64,000 nucleotides of DNA. Source: Tsukamurella sputi (GTDB lineage: Bacteria; Actinomycetota; Actinomycetes; Mycobacteriales; Mycobacteriaceae). A model generated the notes under the pieces. It was not told the origin of the DNA, did no database searches, and saw only the letters and a list, made by a program, of their open reading frames with translations. The translations under genes and the position numbers were made by a program. The stretch spans positions 682,001 through 746,000 of the forward strand of contig NZ_VIGV01000001.1 of NCBI RefSeq assembly GCF_007858445.1. Reading direction: 5' to 3'. Every line of letters starts with the position of its first letter. Positions within the stretch are counted from its first letter, which is position 1. Shown here piece by piece: positions 51,892 through 63,181 of this stretch.

Positions 51892-52902
51892 CTACTTGAG
51901 GACGGGAGCGACCCAGGCGTTCGGCCGGCAGGTGAGGTCGTTGTCGAAGCCCTCGGACTTGTCCAGGTCGAAGATGTCGCGGTTCTTCACGCCGAAGGAC
52001 TGCTGCATCATGATCGGCGCGAGCCCGCCCTGCGCGGGGCACGGCACGTGCTGCGGATAGCCGATCGCGTGCCCGACCTCGTGGTTGATGGCGTACTGCC
52101 GGTAGCCGGTCAGGTCCCCCTCGAAGGCCGTCGCGCCGCGCACCCAGCGCGCCAGATTGATCACGACCCGCCCGATCTCGCCGTTGTAGCAGGACGACTC
52201 GAGTTGGATCGTGTACCCGCAGGCCTGCCGCACCGTCATGGGCGAGGTCAGCGAGATGGTGAAGGTGGGAGTGCCCTTGTCGATGCGCTGGAAGGCGACG
52301 GCGGAGTCGTGGATCCAGCTGCGCGGATCGGCGAGCGTCTTGTCGATCATGGTCGCGAAGGCGGGATCGCCGCCGAGGCCGCTCATGTCGACACCGTCCT
52401 CCACCGCGATCATGTAGGTGAAGACCTGCTGTTTGCCCTCGTCCTTCTTGCCGACGCGGGGCGTGGACCCGGGCACGACGTGCCAGATTCCCTGCCCCTT
52501 CTCGGTGAACGCGCCTCCCTCGGGGAGCATGCCGGCCTGCGGGACCGGACCCGGCACCGTCTTCGACGGCGCGCCGACGATGGTCTTACCGGGCGTGGGA
52601 TTGCGGGAGAGCTGGTTCTCCGTCGACGTCTCGGCCTTCTGCTCCGTCCGGAAGGTGTCGGTGAAGGTCATCACCAGCGCCACGACGGTGAGGACCGCGA
52701 GCACCGGGACCGCGTAGGCGCGCCAACCGTAGGTGCGGAGCAGCCGCCCGAGTCGGCCCTGCTTGGCGTAGACCCGCTCGCGTGGTTGTCGGAAGCGGCT
52801 GTCGCCCGAGGTCGCGGCCGTCGAGTTGATCGGGTCCCATTCGGCCCGAAGCGGCGCACGCCCGTCCGGCCGGGGACGCCTCGGGTTCGAAGGACTACTC
52901 AC
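51892..52902 (-). CDS. DUF3152 membrane-anchored protein with metalloprotease-like HExxH
   Basis: A 336-residue protein with a Pro/Arg-rich cytoplasmic leader, one membrane helix near residues 60-80 (VPVLAVLTVVALVMTF) and an extracytoplasmic domain containing HEVGHAIGYPQHVPC, a zinc-metalloprotease HExxH with a third His. It is the DUF3152 family of Mycobacteriales; the M. tuberculosis homologue Rv3207c is likewise next to moeZ. Protease activity is suggested by the motif only. It lies 41 bp upstream of moeZ in the same direction. Confidence 0.88.
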   Translation of the reverse strand: MSSPSNPRRPRPDGRAPLRAEWDPINSTAATSGDSRFRQPRERVYAKQGRLGRLLRTYGWRAYAVPVLAVLTVVALVMTFTDTFRTEQKAETSTENQLSRNPTPGKTIVGAPSKTVPGPVPQAGMLPEGGAFTEKGQGIWHVVPGSTPRVGKKDEGKQQVFTYMIAVEDGVDMSGLGGDPAFATMIDKTLADPRSWIHDSAVAFQRIDKGTPTFTISLTSPMTVRQACGYTIQLESSCYNGEIGRVVINLARWVRGATAFEGDLTGYRQYAINHEVGHAIGYPQHVPCPAQGGLAPIMMQQSFGVKNRDIFDLDKSEGFDNDLTCRPNAWVAPVLK

Positions 52903-52962
52903 GTCGTCAACAATTCCACGAACGGGGCCGCCGGAGTGGAACCGACACGCGCGGCGTCGCGC

Positions 52963-54698
<1,736 letters not shown>

Positions 54699-54852
54699 GC
54701 CCGCACTACCTGACGGCCTCGAGCCGACTCCCAAGCCATCGTCAAGAACGCGTCAGCTCTTCCCCCAGCGCCCGTGAACGGTGCATGAAGTCCTTCGAAA
54801 GCCGCAGCATCATGTCCGGATTTGCCCGGATCGCACTGGCTAGCGTCGACGG

Positions 54853-56007
54853 GTGCCAGTTCCCCGGCGGTGGGTCGCGCCCACCGCGTTCACTCTCGCT
54901 GCGGTCGTCGCCGTGGCCGGTGGCACGTACCTCCTGACGCAGCCGCACGGCGCCCCGAGCGGGCACGCGGGGCCTGCCGGCACCGTCGCACTGACCGCGA
55001 AGCTCGACGGCTGCGCGCGGCCGAACGGCACCGTCGAGGCCGGCAACCGGACCTTCGCCGTCACGAACACGTCCACGCGATCGCTGGAGCTGGCCCTCGC
55101 GGGTCCCGACGGGGCCGTCTACGCGGAACTCGACGCCCTCGCGCCGCAGGCCACCCGGCTGTTGCGCGTGGCGCTCGGCTCCGGCGAGTACCGGTTCGAG
55201 TGCTACTTCGCCGAGACGGACGCCGTCTCCGGTCCCGCGTTCCGCGTTCCGGGCGACGCTCCGCGAGGCCCCGCGGTCGTCCCGACCTCCACCCAGGACC
55301 TGACCCCGGCGACGCTCGACTACCAGAAGTGGGTCGGGGCACGCCTCCCCGCGCTCCGCGACGCGGTCGCAGCGCTCGCCGCCGCGGAGGGCGTCGACGC
55401 CCAACGCGTCGCCTGGCGGGCGGCGCATCGCCTGTACGAGACACTCGGCGCGGCCTACGACGCCTTCGGCGCCTGGGACGGGAAGATCAACGGCCGCCGC
55501 ACCACCGGCGACGCGACCGGCTTCCACGCCATCGAGGCCGCCCTGTGGGCGCCGGCGCCGTCCGTGCCCTCCGCGCTGGAACGGACGCTGGTGCGCGACG
55601 TCGACGGGCTCCTCGCCGACTACCCGTCCCTGGCGGTGGACCCGCTGCAGATCGGGCTGCGCGCGCACGAGATCACCGAGAACACGATCGAGTTCACCCT
55701 CACCGGCGCCGATGACGCCGGCTCGCACACCGGATTCGACATCGCACGCGCCAACCTCGAGGGCACCCGGCGCGTCCTCGACGCACTGAACCCCGTGCTG
55801 ACGGGGCGGTACGCCCGCCTCGCCGAGACTCGGACCGCGCTCGACCGCGCCGACGCCGTGTGCGCCGACCTCGCGGGCCGGTTCCCGGATGTTCCGCTGA
55901 GCACGATCCCGCTCGCGGACCGGCAGCGCCTCACCACGGCGTTCGGCGGGCTGGTCGAACTGCTCGCCCCGATCGCCGCGATCGCCGACGTCCGGAGGAC
56001 GAAGTGA
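54853..56007 (+). CDS. efeO: EfeO-like iron-uptake periplasmic protein (cupredoxin-M75)
   Basis: A 384-residue exported protein. An N-terminal membrane/signal segment (FTLAAVVAVAGGTYLL) leads to a cupredoxin-like domain (about 45-130) and an M75 imelysin-type domain carrying GFHAIEAALW and AHEITENTIEF, the HxxE-type metal sites of EfeO. EfeO works with the ferrous permease EfeU and the peroxidase EfeB. The GTG start sits 6 bp after a TAGCGT -10-like box, so the mRNA may be leaderless. It overlaps efeB by 4 bp. No efeU is in the window. Confidence 0.88.
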   Translation: MPVPRRWVAPTAFTLAAVVAVAGGTYLLTQPHGAPSGHAGPAGTVALTAKLDGCARPNGTVEAGNRTFAVTNTSTRSLELALAGPDGAVYAELDALAPQATRLLRVALGSGEYRFECYFAETDAVSGPAFRVPGDAPRGPAVVPTSTQDLTPATLDYQKWVGARLPALRDAVAALAAAEGVDAQRVAWRAAHRLYETLGAAYDAFGAWDGKINGRRTTGDATGFHAIEAALWAPAPSVPSALERTLVRDVDGLLADYPSLAVDPLQIGLRAHEITENTIEFTLTGADDAGSHTGFDIARANLEGTRRVLDALNPVLTGRYARLAETRTALDRADAVCADLAGRFPDVPLSTIPLADRQRLTTAFGGLVELLAPIAAIADVRRTK

Positions 56008-57140
56008 GGCCGTCGCGGCGCGGCTTCCTGGGCGGTACCGCCGCCGCGGGACTGGTGGGCCTTGGCGCCTGCGCCCGCGACGGTGCCGCCGCGCCGCCCG
56101 TCCCCGTCGAGCAGCGGCACGCGACCTACGCCGCCTTCGACATCACCTCGGCCACCGCCGCCGAGACCGACGCCCTGCTGCACGCCCTCACGGACCGCAT
56201 CCGCGCGCTCAAGCAGCCGCACACGCCGGTCTCGACCGCGATCACGGCACCGCCCACCGATTCCGGCACGCTCGGCCCCGAGCTCGACGGAGCCGCGGAC
56301 CTCACCGTGAACATCGGCTACGGCGCGAGCTTCTTCGACCGCTGGCACACCGACCGCCGCCCCGCGGGGATCGCGCCGATGCGCGAGTTCGACGACGACC
56401 GCCTCGACCCCGCTCGCTGCCACGGCGACCTGCTGCTGGAGATCCGCGCGGCCGAGCAGGACACGGTGCTGCACGCGCTGCGCGACCTCAGCCGGGCCGG
56501 ACGCGGCGGGCTGGCACCGCGGTGGCGGCAGGACGGCTCGCAGCCCGCACCCCGGCCGGACGGTGCGCCGCGCAACCACTTCGGCTTCAAGGACGGGACC
56601 TCGAACGTACGGCCCGAGGAGTTCGCGAAGCTGGTCTGGCTGGACGGCGCCGCCCAGCCGTGGACCCGCGGCGGCACCTTCCTCGTGGTGCGCCTGATCC
56701 GCATGCTCACCGAGTTCTGGGACCGGATCTCCCTGGCGGAGCAGGAGAACATCTTCGGCCGCGACCGCGCCAGCGGGGCGCCGCTCGACGGCAGCACCGA
56801 CGCCGACGAGCCGCAGTACGCCGACGATCCGGGCGGCGACGTGATCCCCCTGACCAGTCACATCCGACTCGCCAACCCACGCACCGAGGAGACCGCGGGC
56901 TCCCGCATCTTCCGGCGCGCCTACAACTACGCGGGCGGCATCGACATGAACGGCAACCTCGATCTGGGGCTGATCTTCACCTGCCTGCAGCGCGACGTGA
57001 AGGCTCAGTTCGAAGCCGTCCAGGAGCGGCTGAGCGGCGAGCCGCTCACCGACTACATCGCCCCGTTCGGCGGCGGCTACTTCTATCTTCCGCCCCGCGA
57101 CGCGGGAACGGACTGCTCCACGACAGGAGGCATACTGTGA
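56004..57140 (+). CDS. efeB: EfeB-like Dyp-type heme peroxidase
   Basis: A 378-residue protein with a twin-arginine signal (SRRGFLGGTAAAG) and the Dyp-peroxidase signature GFKDGTSN, where the distal Asp sits; the proximal heme His is in LTSHIRLANP. In the EfeUOB system EfeB oxidises Fe(II) or releases heme iron outside the membrane. The GTG start overlaps the efeO stop (GTGA), so the genes are coupled, and the 3' end in turn overlaps the phospholipase-like gene. Confidence 0.92.
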   Translation: MRPSRRGFLGGTAAAGLVGLGACARDGAAAPPVPVEQRHATYAAFDITSATAAETDALLHALTDRIRALKQPHTPVSTAITAPPTDSGTLGPELDGAADLTVNIGYGASFFDRWHTDRRPAGIAPMREFDDDRLDPARCHGDLLLEIRAAEQDTVLHALRDLSRAGRGGLAPRWRQDGSQPAPRPDGAPRNHFGFKDGTSNVRPEEFAKLVWLDGAAQPWTRGGTFLVVRLIRMLTEFWDRISLAEQENIFGRDRASGAPLDGSTDADEPQYADDPGGDVIPLTSHIRLANPRTEETAGSRIFRRAYNYAGGIDMNGNLDLGLIFTCLQRDVKAQFEAVQERLSGEPLTDYIAPFGGGYFYLPPRDAGTDCSTTGGIL

Positions 57141-58987
57141 TTCCCTTCCGCTCCCGCACGACTCGCGCCGCGGCGCTGGCCGGTGCCGCGGCGATCACGC
57201 TGGCGGCCGGCGCGATCGGCGCACCGTCGGTGCTCGCCGACCCCGGCGACACCGCCACCCCGATCAAACACGTGGTGGTGATCTTCAACGAGAACATCTC
57301 CTTCGATCACTACTTCGGCACCTATCCGGTGGCGGCGAACACGCCCGGCGAGAAGCTCCAGGGCTCGGGCCTGGACGCTCCCCGGTTCACGGCCGCCCCG
57401 GGAACGCCCACGGACGTCAACACGTTCACCCGTGCGGGCCTCGCCGGCGAGCAGAACCCGAACAAGTACAAGCCCTTCCGGTTCACGCCCGGCCAGGCCG
57501 TGACCTGCGACCAGAACCACGAGTACACCGCCGAGCAGGAGGCCGCCAACGGCGGGGCGATGGACAAGTTCGTCGAGTTCACCACGAAGGACAAGTGCGC
57601 CTCGTCGGGTCCCGGCATGTTCGAGCACCCCGGCTCCGTGATGGGCTACTACGACGGCAACACCGTTGCGGGACTCTGGAACTACGCACAGAACTACACC
57701 CTCAACGACAACTTCTGGTCCACCCAGTTCGGGCCGTCGACCCCGGGGGCGATCAACCTGGTCTCCGGCCAGACCTTCGGTGTCGAGTCCTACGACGCCG
57801 TGACCGGGAAGAAGACCGTCGCGCCCGACAAGTACACCGTCGGGGCCCCGAACGCGCAGGGCGTGGGCACGATGTACGAGGACCCGGACCCGCTGTACGA
57901 CGACTGCTCCAACAAGAACCGCACCGGCAAGGACGCGCTCGCGGCCATGCAGGGCAAGAACATCGGTGATCTGCTGAACGAGAAGTCCGTCACCTGGGGC
58001 TGGTTCCAGGGCGGTTTCCGGCCGTCGACCGCCGCCGCGGGCGACGCGCGGGCGCTGTGCAGCACGACGCACAAGAACGTGGCGGGCAACGCGTCCGTCG
58101 ACTACAGCCCGCACCACAATCCGTTCGCCTACTACAAGTCGACGGCCAACGAGCACCACGTCGCGCCGGCGAACGTCGCCGAGGTGGGTCACGGCGGTCC
58201 GGCGAACCACAACTACGACCTCACCGACTTCGACGCCGCTCTGGGCGCGGGCAACCTGCCCGCCGTGAGCTTCCTCAAGGCCGGCGAGTACCAGGACGGC
58301 CACGCCGCGTACTCGGACCCGCTGGACGAGCAGACCTTCGTCGCGACCTACGTCAACCGCCTGCAGCAGTCCAAGGAGTGGGGATCGACCGCGGTGATCC
58401 TCGCGTACGACGACTCGGACGGGTGGTACGACCACCAGGCTCCCGTGATCCTCTCGGGCAGCAAGGATCCGAAGCTCGACAAGTCGATCTGCGCCGACGC
58501 GGCCGCCCCCGCCCTCGCGGGCCAGTCCGTGCGGTGCGGCCCCGGCACGCGCCAGCCCTTCCTGCTGATCTCGCCGTTCGCGCGGAAGAACGTGGTGAAC
58601 CACGACGCCATCGAGCAGGCCTCGATCACCAAGTTCCTCGAGGACAACTGGCGTACCGGCCGGATCGCGGATTCGGCGGACGAGCGGTCCGGGAAGCTGG
58701 ACGGCCTCTTCGACTTCGGGGCGCCGCGCACCGACAAGGTCTTCCTCCACCAGATCACCGGCGCCGTCGTCGACTCCCCGCCGCCGACGGACCAGGGCGC
58801 GCAGGCGGCCGGGGTCAAGAGCGCACCGTCGAGCGCGGCTCCCGCCTCGCCGTCCGCGACGCAGGCCGCCGGTGAGTCGAAGGACTCCTCGTCGAACACC
58901 TGGCTGTGGGTCGGCATCCCCGTCGTCGTGGTCGTGCTCGTCGGCGTGGGCGTCTGGGCGCTGCGCAGCCGCAGGTCACAGGCGTAG
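57137..58987 (+). CDS. Secreted, membrane-anchored phospholipase C/phosphoesterase-family protein
   Basis: A 616-residue protein with a Sec-type signal peptide (LAGAAAITLAAGAIGAPSVLA), the PLC-family catalytic start VVIFNENISFDHYFGTYP and a later DDSDGWYDHQ. Near the C-terminus a Ser/Ala/Pro-rich linker leads to one membrane helix (WVGIPVVVVVLVGVGVWAL) and a short basic tail, so it stays anchored at the cell surface. GTG start, coupled by a 4-bp overlap to efeB. The combination with iron uptake is unusual. Relatives are phospholipases C or acid phosphatases; the true substrate is unknown. Confidence 0.88.
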   Translation: MIPFRSRTTRAAALAGAAAITLAAGAIGAPSVLADPGDTATPIKHVVVIFNENISFDHYFGTYPVAANTPGEKLQGSGLDAPRFTAAPGTPTDVNTFTRAGLAGEQNPNKYKPFRFTPGQAVTCDQNHEYTAEQEAANGGAMDKFVEFTTKDKCASSGPGMFEHPGSVMGYYDGNTVAGLWNYAQNYTLNDNFWSTQFGPSTPGAINLVSGQTFGVESYDAVTGKKTVAPDKYTVGAPNAQGVGTMYEDPDPLYDDCSNKNRTGKDALAAMQGKNIGDLLNEKSVTWGWFQGGFRPSTAAAGDARALCSTTHKNVAGNASVDYSPHHNPFAYYKSTANEHHVAPANVAEVGHGGPANHNYDLTDFDAALGAGNLPAVSFLKAGEYQDGHAAYSDPLDEQTFVATYVNRLQQSKEWGSTAVILAYDDSDGWYDHQAPVILSGSKDPKLDKSICADAAAPALAGQSVRCGPGTRQPFLLISPFARKNVVNHDAIEQASITKFLEDNWRTGRIADSADERSGKLDGLFDFGAPRTDKVFLHQITGAVVDSPPPTDQGAQAAGVKSAPSSAAPASPSATQAAGESKDSSSNTWLWVGIPVVVVVLVGVGVWALRSRRSQA

Positions 58988-58993
58988 TCCGAC

Positions 58994-59035
58994 GGCGGTC
59001 GTCCTCCCACGGATCGCCGTGGGAGGACGACCGCC
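58994..59035. terminator. Bidirectional hairpin terminator
   Basis: A 19-bp perfect stem (58994-59012 with 59017-59035) with loop ATCG, 6 bp after the stop of the phospholipase-like gene and 8 bp before the stop of the convergent DUF418 gene. It is the strongest hairpin in the window. Confidence 0.9.
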
Positions 59036-59043
59036 TCCCCGGC

Positions 59044-60192
59044 TCATGCCACCCGGTGCATCATCATCTCGATCGGGCCGCGCGAGAACCGTCGGGTCCA
59101 GAGCGCGGACGCGGCGAGCAGGCAGGCCATCACCGCGACGTACACCGCGACGGTGAAGGCCAGGCGATGTTCGGCGCCGTACCGCGCCGCGAGGCCGAAC
59201 CCCCACCCGTAGCAGAGGATCGAGGCAAGCAGGTTCTGCAGGACGTAGCAGCTCAGGGCCGTCCGTCCGACGTTCGCGAGCGCCGCGCCGGCCCTGCCCA
59301 CGTCGCGGCGTTGGTAGAACTCCGCGACCAGCGCGAGGAGCCCCAACGCGACGAGCGGGGCGATGACGTACCGGCCGACGAAGACCGCGGGACCCGACAG
59401 TCCGAGCGGCGCACCGGCGATGCCCACCGCGAGATCGACGGGCGCGGCGATCGCACCGACCACGAGCAGCCGGCGGCGCAGCGCCGCACCGTCGGGCAGA
59501 AAGATCCCCGCCTGGAGCAGTCGTGCGCCCGTGAGGAACATCGCGATCGTCAGCGGGATCATGAAGATCGTCTCCGCGCGGAAGAGCAGCGCGTGGTCGA
59601 CGCGGAAGAGCACGAGGTCGAGGAAGGAACCGTCGGCGTAAGGGTTCGCCGCGGACCGCTCGGGGCCGGCATCACCGCCCGGCAGCATCATGCCGACGAC
59701 CGCGAGCGCGACCACCGTCAGGTGCACGGCGATCGCCCCGATCGCCCACCGCGCCCTGACCCTCGGCCGCAGGATCAGCAGCGCCGAGACGAGGAAGGAG
59801 ACGAGCGCGTAGCCCATGAGCACGTCGAACTCCGCGACCAGGAGGAAGTGCACGAGGCCGTCGAGGAAGAGCACCAGAGCGCGGCGCCAGTAGCGTCCCG
59901 GCCACGGACGATCATGACGCGCGGCGGAGGCCTGCTGAATGGCGAGGCCCACGCCGAACATGAGGCTGAGCAGGCCGAGGAACTTGCCCTGCGCGAGGGT
60001 CTGCAGCACCCGGATCGGCAGCGACTCGTCGCCCACCGTCTCCAGGTAGCCGATCATGCCGCGCGGCTCCGTGAAGATCCACACGTTGGTACCGAAAGTG
60101 CCGAGGATCGCGATGCCGCGCGCGGTGTCGAGCGCCGCGATGCGACGCGTCGTGGGCGCCGCGGTGCCGGTCGGGGCCGATGTCGAGGTCAT
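59044..60192 (-). CDS. DUF418-family polytopic membrane protein
   Basis: A 382-residue membrane protein with 9-10 helices. The N-terminal RRIAALDTARGIAILG motif and the C-terminal SRGPIEMMM are characteristic of the DUF418/DUF1624-like acyltransferase-related family. No function is established. ATG at 60192 is used; a GTG at 60201 is possible. It is a single minus-strand gene between the efe operon and rhlE. Confidence 0.85.
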   Translation of the reverse strand: MTSTSAPTGTAAPTTRRIAALDTARGIAILGTFGTNVWIFTEPRGMIGYLETVGDESLPIRVLQTLAQGKFLGLLSLMFGVGLAIQQASAARHDRPWPGRYWRRALVLFLDGLVHFLLVAEFDVLMGYALVSFLVSALLILRPRVRARWAIGAIAVHLTVVALAVVGMMLPGGDAGPERSAANPYADGSFLDLVLFRVDHALLFRAETIFMIPLTIAMFLTGARLLQAGIFLPDGAALRRRLLVVGAIAAPVDLAVGIAGAPLGLSGPAVFVGRYVIAPLVALGLLALVAEFYQRRDVGRAGAALANVGRTALSCYVLQNLLASILCYGWGFGLAARYGAEHRLAFTVAVYVAVMACLLAASALWTRRFSRGPIEMMMHRVA

Positions 60193-60328
60193 GGGAACCA
60201 CTGTCCCCCGGAACGCGAGGACCCCGCGACCGCCATGCGGTTATCGGCGGGTCCATCGTTCGGGGGACACGACCGGCAACCCGACCACCGACGTGGACGC
60301 GCATGTCACGTCCCGTCGTTCGGTGGAC

Positions 60329-61978
60329 CTACTCCGCCGAGGCCTCGGCGGTGGCGCTGCCCTCGGCCTTCTTCGCACCGGAGCGGCGACGACGGCGGCG
60401 CTTGCGGGCCGGGGCGTCGCCCTCGGCACCGCTCTCCGACGGTGCGCCGTCGGCCGGCGCGGGGGCCTCGGCCGCGTCGGCGGCGGGGGCGGCACCGTCG
60501 GCCTGCTTGCCTCCGCGGGTGCGCGTCCGGGTCCGGGTGCGCGTGCTCTCGCGCCGCTCGCGCGGCCTGCGCTCGACGACCTCGCCCTCGGCGCGCTTGC
60601 GCACGCCGGGCAGGCTGCCCTTGACCTTGGGATCGATGCCCAGATCGGTGAACAGGTGCTCGCTGGAGCTGTAGGTCTCCGCCGGCTCGGGCTTACCGAG
60701 ACCGAGGGCCTTGTCGATGAGCTCCCAGCGGTGCAGCTCGTCCCAGTCGACGAAGGTCACCGCGGTGCCGGTCTTGCCCGCGCGGCCGGTGCGGCCGATG
60801 CGGTGCACGTAGGTCTTGTCGTCCTCGGGGCACTGGAAGTTGATGACGTGGGTGACGTCGTCGATGTCGATGCCGCGGGCCGCGACGTCGGTGGCGACCA
60901 GCACGTCGATGGACCCGTCGCGGAACTTGCCCAGCGCCTTCTCGCGCGCGACCTGGCCGAGGTCGCCGTGCACGGCCCCGACCTTGAAGCCGCGCTCCGC
61001 CAGCTCGTCGGCGACCTTCTGCGCGGTGCGCTTGGTGCGGGTGAAGATCATGGTCGCGCCACGGCCCTCGGCCTGCAGGATCTTCGCCACCATCTCGACC
61101 TTGTCGAGGGCGTGGGCGCGGTAGACGAACTGCGTGGTGCGCTCGTGCACGGCGGAATCGTCGTGGTGCTCGGCGCGCACGTGCGTGGGCTGCTTGAGGA
61201 AGGTGCGGGCCAGCGTGATGATCGGGCCGGGCATGGTGGCCGAGAACAGCATGGTCTGCCGCTCGGTGGGCACCATGGTGAGGATGCGCTCGATGTCGGG
61301 GAGGAAGCCCAGGTCGAGCATCTCGTCGGCCTCGTCGAGCACGAGGATCTGGATCTTGCCGAGCACCAGGTGGCCCTGGTTGGCGAGGTCGAGGAGGCGG
61401 CCGGGCGTGCCGACGACCACGTCGACGCCCTTCTGCAGCGCCTCGATCTGCGCCTCGTACGGGCGGCCGCCGTAGATCGACGTGATCCTCAGGTCGCGCT
61501 CACCCTTGGTCGCCTGCACCCGGACGCCGTCGGAGGCCCGCTCCAGGTCCTCGGTGACCTGCACGCACAGCTCGCGGGTGGGGACGATGATGAGGGCGCG
61601 CGGCGTGCCGTCGAGCGCGCGCAGGCCGTCCTCGCCGACCTCGGCGCGGGCCTGGGTGACCAGGCGGTTGAGCAGCGGGACGCCGAAGCCGTAGGTCTTG
61701 CCCATACCCGTGCGGGCCTGGCCGATCAGGTCGTTGCCGGCGAGCGCGAGCGGGAGGGTGAGCTCCTGGATGGCGAAGGTGCGCTCGATGCCGCGCCCCG
61801 CGAGGGCGTCGACGATGCCCTGGTCGACCCCGAGCTCGGCGAAGCTGGGCGAGACGTGATCGTCGCCGATCACGTGGACGTCGGGCATGCCCTCCTCGAT
61901 GGCGGGCTCGGTGTGGATGTCGTTGTTCGCAGTGGTGATGGTTCTGCCTTTCATCGGCGGCGAATGCGTCGCGTTCAT
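60329..61978 (-). CDS. rhlE: DEAD-box RNA helicase, RhlE type
   Basis: A 549-residue ATP-dependent RNA helicase. Motifs in order: Q motif region FAIQELTLPLAL, motif I ARTGMGKTY, PTRELCVQV, motif II DEADEML, SATMPG, and HRIGRTGRAG. The C-terminus is a low-complexity basic tail (TRTRTRTRTRGG, then Ala-rich, then RKRRRRRRSG) that can bind RNA. It corresponds to Rv3211. The start may lie at a second ATG eight codons later (MKGRTITT). It is divergent from the ferritin-like gene. Confidence 0.9.
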   Translation of the reverse strand: MNATHSPPMKGRTITTANNDIHTEPAIEEGMPDVHVIGDDHVSPSFAELGVDQGIVDALAGRGIERTFAIQELTLPLALAGNDLIGQARTGMGKTYGFGVPLLNRLVTQARAEVGEDGLRALDGTPRALIIVPTRELCVQVTEDLERASDGVRVQATKGERDLRITSIYGGRPYEAQIEALQKGVDVVVGTPGRLLDLANQGHLVLGKIQILVLDEADEMLDLGFLPDIERILTMVPTERQTMLFSATMPGPIITLARTFLKQPTHVRAEHHDDSAVHERTTQFVYRAHALDKVEMVAKILQAEGRGATMIFTRTKRTAQKVADELAERGFKVGAVHGDLGQVAREKALGKFRDGSIDVLVATDVAARGIDIDDVTHVINFQCPEDDKTYVHRIGRTGRAGKTGTAVTFVDWDELHRWELIDKALGLGKPEPAETYSSSEHLFTDLGIDPKVKGSLPGVRKRAEGEVVERRPRERRESTRTRTRTRTRGGKQADGAAPAADAAEAPAPADGAPSESGAEGDAPARKRRRRRRSGAKKAEGSATAEASAE

Positions 61979-62145
61979 GTCTCACGCGCGCACTGTTCCG
62001 GCCAATGAATCCCCGGCCCGCTCACGGGCCGTCATCGTCGCCTCGACGCCCCTGCCGTTCGGCGACGGAGGCGGAGTGCGCGCACAACTACCGGCGACCG
62101 AAATCGATCGCTACCGACCATCGTACCCCGCGGAGCGCCCCGCAC

Positions 62146-62151
62146 TAGCAT
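62146..62151 (+). promoter_or_regulatory. -10 element of a probable leaderless mRNA (ferritin-like gene)
   Basis: TAGCAT ends 7 bp before the ATG at 62159. Such short spacing implies transcription starts at or next to the start codon. Confidence 0.55.
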
Positions 62152-62158
62152 GTGCACC

Positions 62159-62830
62159 ATGAGCGAACAGCCGCAGGACCGGGGAAACAGCGCCGAACAC
62201 CCGGGCGTCGCGGCCCTCTTCGCGGTGCTGGCGTACGGCGAGCTCGCCGCCTTCGAGCGCCTCGCCAAGGAGGCCGGGATGGCGCCGGATCTGCGCGGCC
62301 GGATCGCCGTCTCGTCGATGGCGGCCGCGCAGATGCGCAACTTCGAGCTGCTGGAGACGGAACTGGACCGTCGCGGGCAGGACGTCACGACCGCGATCGC
62401 GCCGTTCGTGCCCGTGATCACCCGCTACCACGAGCGGACGACCCCGCGGAACTGGAACGAATCGCTGGTCAAGGCCTACATCGGCGACGGCCTCGCCGCC
62501 GACTTCTACTCCGAGGTCGCGCGGGCGCTGCCGGGCGAGCCCGCGACGATCGTCGCCGCGGTGCTCTCCGACACGCGCGAGTCGGACTTCGCGGTGGAGC
62601 GGGTGCGGGCCGCGGTCACCGCCAACCCGGCCCTGCGCTCGCCACTCACCCTCTGGGGGCGGCGGCTGCTCTCCGAAGCGATCACGCAGGCGCAGGAGGT
62701 GCTCGCCACGCGCGACGAGCTCGCCGCGCTGCTGTTCGAGCACTCCGGCGACCTGCCGGGCGTGGCGCAGTTCTTCGAGTCGCTGCAGACCCGGCACGCG
62801 GAGCGGATGGCCACGCTCGGCCTGAGCTGA
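62159..62830 (+). CDS. Ferritin-like four-helix protein (MiaE_2-like)
   Basis: A 223-residue protein predicted to be mostly helical, of the ferritin-like tRNA-hydroxylase-related family conserved in Mycobacteriales (Rv3210c-like). Acidic/His clusters such as AYGELAAFERLAKEAG and NFELLETELDRRG sit where the di-iron ligands are expected. Divergent from rhlE, as in M. tuberculosis. Function is not established. Confidence 0.82.
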   Translation: MSEQPQDRGNSAEHPGVAALFAVLAYGELAAFERLAKEAGMAPDLRGRIAVSSMAAAQMRNFELLETELDRRGQDVTTAIAPFVPVITRYHERTTPRNWNESLVKAYIGDGLAADFYSEVARALPGEPATIVAAVLSDTRESDFAVERVRAAVTANPALRSPLTLWGRRLLSEAITQAQEVLATRDELAALLFEHSGDLPGVAQFFESLQTRHAERMATLGLS

Positions 62831-62902
62831 GCCGACGGAGCGTGCGCGCTGCCCTCAGCGGAAATCAGTGGTCCGACGGCGCCAACGATCCGCCCGGACC
62901 GA

Positions 62903-62908
62903 TAGCCT
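62903..62908 (+). promoter_or_regulatory. -10 element of a probable leaderless mRNA (DUF3107 gene)
   Basis: TAGCCT ends 6 bp before the ATG at 62915, leaving no room for a ribosome binding site. Confidence 0.55.
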
Positions 62909-62914
62909 CGTGGC

Positions 62915-63142
62915 ATGGAGATCAAGATCGGTATCGCGGACTCGAACCGCGAACTCGTGGTGCAGAGCAAGGACCAGGCGGACGACGTGAAGAAGGCCGT
63001 CGGCGACGCGCTCGCGGGCCGCACGGAGCTGCTGGAACTCACGGACGAGAAGGGCAAGCGGTTCCTGGTGCCCGCCGCCCGCGTGTCCTACGTCGAGATC
63101 GGTACGAACGAGAGCCGCTCGGTCGGCTTCAACGCCAGCTGA
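62915..63142 (+). CDS. DUF3107 protein (TB9.4-like)
   Basis: A 75-residue protein that starts MEIKIGIADSNRELVVQSKD and ends VSYVEIGTNESRSVGFNAS, the whole length of the DUF3107 family. The M. tuberculosis member is Rv3208A (TB9.4). No function is known. Base composition is normal for the conserved block. Confidence 0.93.
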   Translation: MEIKIGIADSNRELVVQSKDQADDVKKAVGDALAGRTELLELTDEKGKRFLVPAARVSYVEIGTNESRSVGFNAS

Positions 63143-63165
63143 CGGGAACCCGCGCGCGTCGCCAG

Positions 63166-63171
63166 TAGGCT
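63166..63171 (+). promoter_or_regulatory. -10 element of a probable leaderless mRNA (Rv3212-like gene)
   Basis: TAGGCT precedes the double GTG (63179 and 63182) by 7-10 bp, the same layout as the two genes before it. Confidence 0.5.
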
Positions 63172-63181
63172 CGGGCCCGTG

